In this document: piece by piece, positions 8,692 to 16,318 of the stretch
How the letters are laid out: every line of letters starts with the position of its first letter
How positions within the stretch are numbered: position 1 is the first letter of the stretch
Assembly: GCF_014207445.1 (NCBI RefSeq)
Contig: NZ_JACHEM010000029.1
Span: forward strand, 1-41,856
Origin: Streptomyces candidus
GTDB lineage: Bacteria > Actinomycetota > Actinomycetes > Streptomycetales > Streptomycetaceae
Length of the DNA: 41,856 nt
Reading direction: 5' to 3'
Made by a program: the position numbers and the translations under genes
The notes under the pieces: model-generated
Seen by the model: only the letters and a program-made list of their open reading frames with translations
What the model was told of the DNA's origin: nothing
Database searches by the model: none

Positions 8692-8801
8692 TTCTTGTGT
8701 TTCCCGTCGGAGGGAGGCGGCTTCGGTACCTGGCCATCGGCGTTGTCCGGCGGCGGGTTGCCCTGGCCCGGCGGCGGCTCCGGCTTCTCGTGCTTGCCCA
8801 C
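8688..8801 (-). CDS. Pro/Lys/His-rich 37-residue peptide, candidate methyltransferase substrate
   Basis: The peptide starts MGKHEKPEPPP and ends PPPSDGKHKK. It has no hydrophobic segment and no Cys, contains three PPP runs, has GKHEK/GKHKK at its two ends, and has Asp-Gly at residues 22-23 and 32-33, the sequence context most prone to succinimide and isoaspartate formation. The GTG start at 8801 has GGGAG about six bases upstream, and its TGA overlaps the GTG of the PCMT-like gene. It is too short for most gene finders. No leader/core pattern of a known RiPP class is seen. That it is modified by the enzyme is inference from coupling and the Asp-Gly sites. Confidence 0.65.
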   Translation of the reverse strand: MGKHEKPEPPPGQGNPPPDNADGQVPKPPPSDGKHKK

Positions 8802-9124
8802 AGCATCTCCCGGCGCTCGTCGCAATGAGACCCCATCGTGGCGCACCCAAGGGCCGCCCGGTAGTGGGCCGCCGGGCAGAAAACCGTTCGGTTAGTGGTA
8901 GCAGAGCACGGTCGCCGTCCCTGCGGGGCCGTGTGGGGCGGACGTGCGCGGCGTGCCCCGCCGACGGCGAAACACCAGAGCGCAGCCCGTCACCCCCATT
9001 CACTCGTAGGTGTACAACGTGGGGAATTCGCTCCGGTACTGCCTGCGGTAAGTACCGTCGAAGTGGCAGGCGCTTCTCTTTTGATGCCCTGTCACTTGTG
9101 TTCGGTTACCCGTAAGGAGCGGCA
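8802..9124. promoter_or_regulatory. Divergent intergenic region between peptide gene and EF-hand gene
   Basis: These 323 bases must hold promoters for both the peptide-methyltransferase pair and the EF-hand gene. I see AAGGAG at about 9114-9119 as the EF-hand ribosome binding site, but no confident -10/-35 pair and no gene. Confidence 0.4.
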
Positions 9125-9694
9125 ATGTCTGGCCAGGATTTCCTCACATTGAAGATCGAGCAGGGTTTCGATCAGCTCGACGTGAACGGCAACGGCATCC
9201 TTACCGAGGACGACCACGTGGAGATGGGACGTCGGGTGGCGACCTCGCTCGGCCACTCTGAGGGCTCCCGGCAGGCGGATCAGATCATCGGCGCCTACAC
9301 CACCATCTGGCGGGACGTGCACGCGCCTTTCGTCCCGGCCGGGAGCCAGGGCATCTCCAAGAGCCAGTTCGTCGCCTCGACCCGTACGCTGGCAGACGAC
9401 TCCGAAGCCGCCAGGGCAGCCCTTGGAGCGCTCGCCGAAACCTACCTGGCCATCGCCGACATCAACCAGGACGGCCAGATCAGCCCAGAGGAGTTCCTCG
9501 CGTTCCAGCGCGGGCACTTCCCCCAGCTCACCGAGGCAATGGCAGCCGAGGCGTTCACCCATATCGACACCGACGGCGACGGAATGCTCTCACCCGCCGA
9601 ATTCACCAACGCCGTCATCGAATTCTGGTCCAGCACAGACCCCCACGCCACCGGCAACTGGTGGATGGGACACCACCCGTCCCCACAAGGCTGA
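9125..9694 (+). CDS. EF-hand calcium-binding protein (calerythrin-like)
   Basis: The 189-residue cytosolic protein has three good EF-hand loops: residues 19-30 (DVNGNGILTEDD), 112-123 (DINQDGQISPEE) and 148-159 (DTDGDGMLSPAE). Each has Asp at position 1, oxygen ligands at 3 and 5, Gly at 6 and Asp or Glu at 12. A degenerate fourth loop is likely near 71-82 (PAGSQGISKSQF). This is the calerythrin/CalD-type sarcoplasmic calcium-binding protein of actinomycetes, thought to buffer or sense Ca2+. The start follows AAGGAG at good spacing. It is divergent from the peptide-methyltransferase pair; no functional link is shown. Confidence 0.9.
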   Translation: MSGQDFLTLKIEQGFDQLDVNGNGILTEDDHVEMGRRVATSLGHSEGSRQADQIIGAYTTIWRDVHAPFVPAGSQGISKSQFVASTRTLADDSEAARAALGALAETYLAIADINQDGQISPEEFLAFQRGHFPQLTEAMAAEAFTHIDTDGDGMLSPAEFTNAVIEFWSSTDPHATGNWWMGHHPSPQG

Positions 9695-9949
9695 ACCAGC
9701 CGCGCCGGCTTCCCGCGGATACTCCAGCCGGTCACCCCCGGACAGGGCACGCTGATGCTGCGCGGCACCCGCAACGGCGCGCAAATCGGCAGCGGCCTAT
9801 GTGCAACGACGACCGTGGCCCCGGGCACGCCTGCACCCGTGATCATCATCTGCTCCGATCCCGGCGCCGGCATCGCCCACGCCGTTCGCACCGCCCTTTG
9901 CCACCGTGGCCACCGAGCGAGGCACCTCCGCCTTGGCTAGGGCGGTGCG

Positions 9950-10380
9950 TTACGGGACGTGTGGTGCGTGATCCGGCAGGAGTGTCAGCAGCCGCTCGCA
10001 GCCGTAAGTCAGCATGTGCAGGCGGTCGGTCGCGGCGGCCAGGCCCGTGGGAGTCGCTGCCAGGGCGTTTGCGGTCTTCTCGTGGGAGACCTTGGCCCGG
10101 TCCCAGTCGATGGTGCTGTGGTCCATGGCGTCCAGGGCCGACAGCGTCTCCTCCAGGAGAGGCGGACGTGCCCGGACAGCAGCGACGCCAGGAGTTCCAC
10201 GTCGTCAAGGCGGGGCAGCGGGTGCGACGTGAGGAGCACGGATTTCGCCTGCCGGACCGTCTCCCTCATCAGGGTGGTGTCGAGCGGGAGGCCGTGCACC
10301 TCCTGGGTGGCGGGCACGGCAAGGTGGCGGGAGCCGGCCCCGTCGGCACCGTGGTGTTCCGGTGTGTGGTGCGCGCTCAT
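9950..10380 (-). pseudogene. Frameshifted DUF6415-like gene
   Basis: The N-terminal half (start MSAHHTPEHHGADG, then ETVRQAKSVLLTSHPLPRL and ELLASLLSGHVRL) and the C-terminal half (LLEETLSALDAMDHSTIDW to LTLLPDHAPHVP, stop at 9950) lie in different frames. They join at about 10150-10155, where CTCTCC replaces an expected shorter run; two extra bases or one missing base would restore a 143-residue protein. The helical pattern resembles DUF6415 proteins that often sit beside XRE regulators in Streptomyces accessory DNA. It follows the XRE gene by 94 bases on the same strand. It is either a real pseudogene or a sequencing error. The 255 bases downstream (9695-9949) hold no clear gene. Confidence 0.6.
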
Positions 10381-10474
10381 TGGTCGCCGTCCTCTTCGCT
10401 GTCGTCGTGGGTACGACCCTTCAACGGCCCGGCGGGGCAGGCAATGGGGAGAACCCTGACGGCGGTCCGCGAAC

Positions 10475-11651
10475 TCACATTTGTGCAGGCAGGCGCACGA
10501 CGTCCGCCAGGCGGCGCATGTCCGGCGTCAACGTGCGGCGACGGCTGATGACCTTGGTGAGGATGTCGGCCGCGAGCCGTTGGTTGGGCAGCCACTGGGG
10601 TGCCGCCGTCTCGACCCGGAGCAGTGTGTCGACGGCGCCCGCGTAGTTGCGCACGTCCGCTTCGGCGTTCGCCACATCCAGCAGGTGCCGGTTGAGGTTG
10701 TTGGACGTCGCGCGCTGCCCGGCGGCCGGCACCAGGGCCGCCAGGCGCAGCACCTCGTCCGGGCGCTGGGTGATCGAGGCGTTCTCGGCGCGCTTGAAGA
10801 TGACGGTCGTCGGGCCGAACCGGCGCAGGAAGTCGCCGCCCGGGGTGTGCTCGCGCCCCAGGGCCACGGCGGCGGCCTGTGCGAACTTCAGGGCGTCCGC
10901 GGCTTCCCCGGGGCGTTCGTCGCGGACGGCGTCTGCCGACAGCCGCAGCAGGATCCACCCCCACGCCGCGAGTTCGTCCGGCGTCGCGCGCGAGAGCCGG
11001 TTCCAGGTCGTCCGCCCACCGCACCGCCAGGCTGCGGGCTTCCTCCAGGCGGCCCTGGCGCAGCAGGAGCCAGCACTGCGTGGTGACGGTGGCCGCGCCC
11101 TCCAGGCGGTCGGCGGCGCCGTCCAACGCCCGCTCAAGGGCGACGTGGGCGGCGTCGAACTGGCGGGTCTGCACCATGGCCCATCCCCCGAGCTGCAACA
11201 GGCGCACCCGCAGGGCGCGTCCGTCGTCGCCCAGGGCCTCCGCGTCCCGCAGCAGCACGGGCAGTACCGCGGCGGCTTCGGCGAGGCGGTCGCTGGAGAA
11301 CAGCGGTTCGGCTGCGTGCAGCGCGGCGCGCACCCCGGCGAGGGTCGGTGCGTCGTCGAGTTCCACCAGGGCGGGCGGGCCCAGCAGCGCGGTACGCGCA
11401 TCGGCCCACAGGTCAGCGGTCTGCACGTCAGGGCCGACGACGCTCTCGCGGGTGCCGGCCTGGAGGAACGTGGTGGTGGTACGCAGCGGGACAGCGAGCT
11501 TGCGCAGGGTCTCCAGGCGGGGCGTCGTGCCGCGTTCCTGTTCCAGGTCCTCGATCGTGCGCCGGGACACCCGGGCCGCACGGGCCAGTTCGCTCTGGGT
11601 GAGTCCCGCACGTTTCCGCAGTCCCCGCAGGCGCTGCCCGACAGTACTCAT
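10475..11651 (-). pseudogene. XRE-family regulator with TPR-like C-terminal part, frameshifted
   Basis: The first part (MSTVGQRLRGLRKRAGLTQ, with the helix-turn-helix LTQSELARAARVSRRTIEDL at about residues 18-37) and the long helical repeat region are in one frame down to about 10990. After that the protein continues in another frame (ATPDELAAWGWILLRL to RRLADVVRLPAQM). The shift falls in an alternating GC run (10981-10992) and needs two more bases or one fewer. Restored, it would be about 390 residues, like the XRE/TPR regulators that sense small peptides or control secondary metabolism. The start at 11651 has only a weak ribosome binding site. The neighbouring DUF6415-like gene is also shifted, so both may be decaying together. 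Confidence 0.75.
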
Positions 11652-11821
11652 ACCCCGCAGGGTACGACCACCACGGGCTGCTGTGCCGGGCGAACCGGCC
11701 ACCGCCCACTCCTGCGGGTGAGGACGAACTTCCCGTAGAGCAGGGGGCGTTGCGGGGGCCAGCGCGGACGAAGGCGGTTACATGTCCGGTTCGACAGGCC
11801 CCCAAAGCGCCCCGACCGGCA

Positions 11822-11874
11822 GCACAGAAGCCCGGGCAAGTTCACCTCGGTGACCGTCCCCGGGCTTCGCTGTG
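11822..11874. terminator. Large nested inverted repeat
   Basis: GCACAGAAGCCCGGG (11822-11836) pairs with CCCGGGCTT plus CTGTGC downstream across a 2-base bulge, and the loop itself contains TCACC-TCG-GTGA. It lies upstream of the XRE gene and beyond the stop of the VanZ-like gene (12050), so it could terminate VanZ transcription or be a regulatory structure. Confidence 0.55.
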
Positions 11875-12049
11875 CGGTGGTGCGCCCCTCCATGGGAGCG
11901 GGGTGCGCGCGAGCCGGCCGCGCTATCCCGCACCCCACCTCGTCCCGCCGGGTTCGGTGAGATCCGTTGCGGACGGTGGGCAGCCGCGACAACAGACCGT
12001 ACGACACGGGATCCGGGCAGCCCGGTGTCGGACAGGGGGCGCGGCGCAC

Positions 12050-12616
12050 CTATGCCGGGTCTTCAGCAGTCGGCTGGCGTTTGGTGAACCGGTGCCACCA
12101 AGGGCGGCGTCGGGGATGCACTGCGCGACCCATCCTGCGGCCGATCAGCAGGTAACCCATGAGGGCACCTGCGGTGTTGAGCAGTACGTCATCAACGTCG
12201 AAGGCGCGCCCGGTAATGAGGGCGCCTTGGACGAGTTCGACGAGGATCATCACGAGAGCGGTGGCCGCCGCTACGCGGACCAGTCCTCGCGTCCGGGGTA
12301 CCAGTACCGGCAGCAGCACACCGAACGGTATCCCCATCACGATATTGCCGCCGAGCTGCTTGACTGTGTCCGGGGCCATGGGATGCGCGAGGTACGCACG
12401 GATGGAGTCACCAGGACGCAGGTTATTGTGCGTCAGCGGCACGGACGCTGCCGAGGGTTCCAGAGTCAGCCGGGCCAGAACCACCGCAAATACGACCGTC
12501 CCCACAAAAGCCAGCATCATGGCCAGCACCCGACCGAACGTAGAAAGGGGAGGTTTTCTGCGAACCCACTCCCCAGGATCCTCAGCGGTCTTTTCACGCA
12601 GGACTATCCGCGCCAT
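12050..12616 (-). CDS. VanZ-like family membrane protein
   Basis: The 188-residue protein has an N-terminal transmembrane helix (LAMMLAFVGTVVFAVVLARL), then a short polar loop and three more hydrophobic segments. These include NIVMGIPFGVLLPVL, AATALVMILVELVQGAL and the VanZ hallmark DVDDVLLNTAGALMGYLL near residues 140-157. VanZ-like proteins are small four-helix membrane proteins; VanZ itself lowers teicoplanin sensitivity, but most Streptomyces homologues have no known role. The ATG at 12616 has GGGAG seven bases upstream. The longer frame to 12934 crosses intergenic DNA and is not used. It stands alone. Confidence 0.85.
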   Translation of the reverse strand: MARIVLREKTAEDPGEWVRRKPPLSTFGRVLAMMLAFVGTVVFAVVLARLTLEPSAASVPLTHNNLRPGDSIRAYLAHPMAPDTVKQLGGNIVMGIPFGVLLPVLVPRTRGLVRVAAATALVMILVELVQGALITGRAFDVDDVLLNTAGALMGYLLIGRRMGRAVHPRRRPWWHRFTKRQPTAEDPA

Positions 12617-13276
12617 TACGAGCTCCCAGCCAGGGGTAGTTTGCTTGGACGTTCCGATATCCGAGCTGTGGAGCGCCGCGCTGGGCGGCGGTTCACGCAG
12701 GGGACGTACGTGTCCGTACAGTCGGCTCGCCCAGGAGACGGTGGGCGAGCACGGGGCGCCACAGCGCGTCGTCGGGTACCTCAGCGACCGTGGCGGAATT
12801 TGACCATGGATCGGTTTTGATTGTGTCATGGCCGGGTTCGCCGGCGGGATGCCCGGGTTGTTGCAGTCCTTGCCGTTGGCGACGGCAGCCGACGGCCCAG
12901 CCAGTGAAGACGGGATCACGACCAGCTCGTGCACGCGTCACGACGGCGCGAGGTCCGCCGCCTTCGGCGACGCTGATCACCCATCCTCGCGGTCTGACTC
13001 AACGAGCCAGACCCTCGAAGGGCGTGAACTTTCGGGCGTCGACACCGGTTCACTTTGGGGCCGTCGCTGAAGCCGCTGAGCGCAGCGCCTGACCACGTCC
13101 CTGCCCCTGAGCAAGGCATCGCGTAGGCATAACCACCCGTTGAAGCGGGCCGAGTGTATTTCTCTGCCGCTTGCAGGCCCGCGGGTACGGGAGGGTGACT
13201 TGGGTGGATAGGGGTCGTTATGGATGCGTCCGGGTCAACGGAGGCACTCCAGTGCCGCGGGAAGTAAGGGTGTTGC
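12617..13276. other. Intergenic region upstream of the rppA operon
   Basis: These 660 bases separate the divergent VanZ-like gene and PKS operon and must hold both promoters. A reverse frame at about 12700-12800 reads AEVPDDALWRPVLAH, which hints at a transposase N-terminal scrap, but nothing more of it follows. TAAGGGTG just before 13277 is the ribosome binding site of the PKS. No confident promoter elements are seen. Confidence 0.4.
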
Positions 13277-14356
13277 ATGGCGACCTTGTGTCGGCCGGCC
13301 GTCTCGGTTCCGCAATACGTCATCACCATGGAGGAGACGCTCGAACTCGCCCGCTCGCGGCATGCCGATCACCCCCAGCTGGGCCTGGCGTTGCGCCTGA
13401 TCGAGAACACCGGGGTACGCACCCGCCACCTCGTGCAGCCGATCGCTGAGACACTCGCGCACCCGGGCTTCGAGGAGCGCAACCGGTTGTATGCGGCCGA
13501 GGCGAAGGCACGTGTACCGCTGGTCGTGCGGCGCGCGCTGGAGGACGGCGAGTTGCGGGCCGCGGATATCGACATGATCATCTACGTGTCGTGCACCGGG
13601 TTCATGATGCCTTCGCTCACCGCTTGGCTGATCAACACGATGGGGTTCCGGGCCGATACGCGGCAGTTGCCGATCGCTCAGCTGGGCTGCGCGGCGGGCG
13701 GGGCGGCGATCAACCGGGCGCATGATTTCTGCACAGCTCATCCCGGGGCGAACGCGCTGATCGTGGCATGCGAGTTCTGCTCCTTGTGCTATCAGCCCAC
13801 CGACATCGGTATCGGATCGCTGCTCTCCAACGGTCTGTTCGGTGACGGTGTGGCCGCCGCGGTCGTCCGCGGGACGGGCGGCCACGGCATCCGCCTGGAA
13901 CGCAACGGCTCCTACCTCATCCCAGGAACCGAAGACTGGATCACGTACGACGTGCGGGCAACCGGCTTCCACTTCCTGCTGGACAAGCGCGTGCCGGGCA
14001 CCATGGAGCCGCTCGCCCCGGTGCTGCGCAGCCTCGCAGACCACCACGGCTGGGATGCTTCGGATCTCGATTTCTACATCGTGCATGCCGGAGGGCCGCG
14101 GATCCTGGACGACCTGAGCACTTTCCTCCAGGTCAAGCCGGAGGCGTTCCGTCACAGCCGGGCCACGCTCACCGAGTACGGGAACATCGCGAGCGCCGTC
14201 GTACTGGACGCGCTGCGCCGGCTGTTCGACGAAGGAGGCGCCACCGACCGGGCGCGCGGCCTTCTGGCCGGGTTCGGCCCCGGCATCACCGCCGAGATGG
14301 CGCTGGGCCGGTGGAACGGCACACCACGCCCGGCAGCACCGCAGGGTTCCCGATGA
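13277..14356 (+). CDS. rppA: Type III polyketide synthase, 1,3,6,8-tetrahydroxynaphthalene synthase
   Basis: The 359-residue chalcone-synthase-fold enzyme condenses five malonyl-CoA to 1,3,6,8-tetrahydroxynaphthalene (THN), the precursor of flaviolin and HPQ melanin. The catalytic triad Cys138 (QLGCAAGG), His270 (YIVHAGG) and Asn303 (EYGNIAS) falls at the positions known in Streptomyces RppA, as do Cys106 (VSCTG) and Tyr224, residues described as important for starter and chain-length control in this enzyme family. The C-terminal G-F-G-P-G loop (AGFGPGITAEMAL) is present. Its stop overlaps the next start as ATGA, so the three genes form a coupled operon. Full length and no defects. Confidence 0.95.
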   Translation: MATLCRPAVSVPQYVITMEETLELARSRHADHPQLGLALRLIENTGVRTRHLVQPIAETLAHPGFEERNRLYAAEAKARVPLVVRRALEDGELRAADIDMIIYVSCTGFMMPSLTAWLINTMGFRADTRQLPIAQLGCAAGGAAINRAHDFCTAHPGANALIVACEFCSLCYQPTDIGIGSLLSNGLFGDGVAAAVVRGTGGHGIRLERNGSYLIPGTEDWITYDVRATGFHFLLDKRVPGTMEPLAPVLRSLADHHGWDASDLDFYIVHAGGPRILDDLSTFLQVKPEAFRHSRATLTEYGNIASAVVLDALRRLFDEGGATDRARGLLAGFGPGITAEMALGRWNGTPRPAAPQGSR

Positions 14357-14919
14357 CCGCCCACCCACTGATCACGACGGCTTTGAGCAGCGGCCTGGTC
14401 GTGCCGCCCGGCGAGGGCCGTGCCCTTCGTGCGGCCGCCCAGGATGTGACGTTCAAGGTGACCGGCGGCCGCTCGCGCTTCTCGTCGAGCTTCGAGGTGC
14501 TCGTGCCACCGGGCTTCGACGTCGGCGCGCACGTCCACGCCCGGAGTGAGGAACTGTTCTACGTCCTGGAGGGCGAGCTCGATGTGCTCGCCTTCGAACC
14601 GCGGGTGCGCACCGCGGACAGTTGGCGGGGGTGGCGGTCGCCGACGGGTGAGCGTGTGGTCCGTGCCACGCCCGGCACGGTGATCCTGGTCCCGCCCGGC
14701 TGCCCGCACGCCTTCGCCAACCCCACCGGCGTCCCGGCCCGGATGTTCTTCCAGTCGTCCCCGCCCCCGGACCACGAGCGCTATTTTGAGGAACTCCTGG
14801 AGATTCTGTCCGCCGACGGGCCCGTGGACCACCAGGCCATCGCCGCGCTGCGGCGCCGCTACGACATCGAGCAGCTCACACCGCTGCGCCATGAACAGCC
14901 GGTCAGGAGCCAGGAATGA
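14353..14919 (+). CDS. Cupin-domain quinone-forming monooxygenase, MomA-like
   Basis: The 188-residue cupin has motif 1 ligands His60, His62 and Glu66 (AHVHARSEE) followed by FYVLEGELDVL, and motif 2 PGCPHAFAN with His119. In other Streptomyces a cupin beside rppA (MomA) oxidises THN to flaviolin. The position between rppA and a P450 with ATGA overlaps at both ends makes the same reaction likely here. An insertion of charged residues (about 82-103) separates the two motifs, as in other small phenol-oxidising cupins. Soluble, no signal peptide. Confidence 0.8.
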   Translation: MTAHPLITTALSSGLVVPPGEGRALRAAAQDVTFKVTGGRSRFSSSFEVLVPPGFDVGAHVHARSEELFYVLEGELDVLAFEPRVRTADSWRGWRSPTGERVVRATPGTVILVPPGCPHAFANPTGVPARMFFQSSPPPDHERYFEELLEILSADGPVDHQAIAALRRRYDIEQLTPLRHEQPVRSQE

Positions 14920-16124
14920 AGAAGGACGCAACCGCGCCGTTGTACGAGGTGCCGGACCTGGCTGCCCTCGACTTCGACCCCTTCCTCCGTGAGGCGCTGC
15001 AGGCCGAACCGGTCATCCGGATCCGGCTGCCGCACGGAGCTCCCGGCGAGTGCTGGCTGGCGACACAGTACGACGCCGTCCGGTTCGTCACCTCTGATCC
15101 CCGGTTCAGCCGCGACATCGTCGGCCAGCCGCTGCCCAGCATGAACAGATATCTCATCCCGCTGGACCGTGCGGTCAGCTTCGTCGACCCGCCCAACCAC
15201 ACCCGGATCCGCTCCGTGGTCTCCTCGGCGTTCAACCGCTTCGGCACGGCAGCCCTGCGCCCCCGCGCCCAAGCCGTACTCGACCAGCTCATCGACTCCA
15301 TGATCGCAGCCGGACCGCCCGCCGACCTCGTCCAGCACGTGACCTCCCCCTTCCCCATGCATGTCATCGGAGCTGTGCTGGGTGTGCCGGAAGCAGACCG
15401 GCCGCGCTTGCGCACATGGGCCAACACCGTCCTGACCCGGCCGAAGGACGAAGCGGGGGTCGAGCGTGCCCGGCAGGCCAGAGAAGAAGTCCGCTCCTCT
15501 TTCCGAGGGCTGGTTCGCGAACGCCGGCTCCAGCCGCAGGACGACCTCCTCAGCGAACTCGCAGCCGCAGCCGACAGCGGCAGGATCGAGGAAGAAGAAG
15601 TCCTGGCCCTAGCCATGCTGATGGGGATCAACGGCTGGCACGCGGTGCGCAACCACACCTCCAACATGGTCTACTGCCTGCTCACCGACGACCATCTGAA
15701 GAGCCGGCTGCGCTCCGACCCGCAGGCCGTACCGGCGGCCGTGGAAGAACTGCTGCGCTGGATCCCCCACAAGCACGGCGTGGGACAAGCCCGCATCGCC
15801 ACCGAGGACGTCGAAGTGGGAGGCGTCCTGATTCGCCGCGGTGAGGCCGTCTACGTCTCCTACGTGGCAGCCAACTGGGACGAACGGTGCTACCCCGAAC
15901 CGCACCGGATCGACATCGATCGCCAAGGCCCGCCCCAGCTGGCCTTCGGCCACGGCCCCCACCATTGCCTGGCACCACTACTGGCCCGCATGGAAGCCGA
16001 ACTGCTGCTCACCACCCTCCTCACCCGCCTCCCCGACCTACGGCTGGCCACCGACCCCGAAAACGTTCCCTGGCAAAAAGACGTACTCATCCGAGGACCG
16101 GAAGCACTACCGGTCACCTGGTAG
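14916..16124 (+). CDS. Cytochrome P450, CYP158-like, flaviolin/THN coupling
   Basis: The 402-residue P450 has the K-helix E-L-L-R motif (278-281) and the heme signature FGHGPHHCLA with Cys351 as ligand. The I-helix segment (about 236-248, GINGWHAVRNHT) lacks the usual Ala/Gly-Gly-x-Asp/Glu-Thr acid-alcohol pair, which may mean substrate-assisted proton delivery, as proposed for CYP158A enzymes. In S. coelicolor and S. griseus the rppA-linked P450 couples flaviolin or THN into dimers and polymers, and this is the expected role here. The start overlaps the cupin stop by four bases (ATGA). A strong hairpin at 16289-16318 closes the operon. Confidence 0.9.
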   Translation: MKKDATAPLYEVPDLAALDFDPFLREALQAEPVIRIRLPHGAPGECWLATQYDAVRFVTSDPRFSRDIVGQPLPSMNRYLIPLDRAVSFVDPPNHTRIRSVVSSAFNRFGTAALRPRAQAVLDQLIDSMIAAGPPADLVQHVTSPFPMHVIGAVLGVPEADRPRLRTWANTVLTRPKDEAGVERARQAREEVRSSFRGLVRERRLQPQDDLLSELAAAADSGRIEEEEVLALAMLMGINGWHAVRNHTSNMVYCLLTDDHLKSRLRSDPQAVPAAVEELLRWIPHKHGVGQARIATEDVEVGGVLIRRGEAVYVSYVAANWDERCYPEPHRIDIDRQGPPQLAFGHGPHHCLAPLLARMEAELLLTTLLTRLPDLRLATDPENVPWQKDVLIRGPEALPVTW

Positions 16125-16288
16125 ACCCGGCCCCAAGAGGGCCAGCAGAACCCGCCACGGCAGGCACCGGACCGTTCGACCTCCGTCAGGGCCGGCGACG
16201 GAAGCAACTAGGGACGGGCGGCTGTACGGGCTGGCCTTGGCGGAGCCCGGAAGGAGAGCTCGCGAAGCAACTCCGGGAACATGCGGGA

Positions 16289-16318
16289 GGGGCCCGGTGC
16301 CATCCGGCACCGGGCCCC
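16289..16318 (+). terminator. Terminator of the rppA operon
   Basis: A perfect 13-bp stem, GGGGCCCGGTGCC and its complement, with an ATCC loop lies 165 bases after the P450 stop. It has no T-run, as is common in Streptomyces. Confidence 0.75.

Noticed and set aside
8692..9003. N-terminal extension of the PCMT-like protein to 490 residues
   Set aside because: It would read through the peptide gene in another frame; composition is non-coding, and the GTG at 8691 is coupled to the peptide stop.
9695..9949. 61-codon + frame after the EF-hand gene
   Set aside because: No ribosome binding site or recognisable family; converges on the frameshifted DUF6415-like gene.
12690..12990. Possible transposase scrap (VPDDALW) upstream of rppA
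   Set aside because: Only about ten residues match by eye, with no catalytic motif or inverted repeat.
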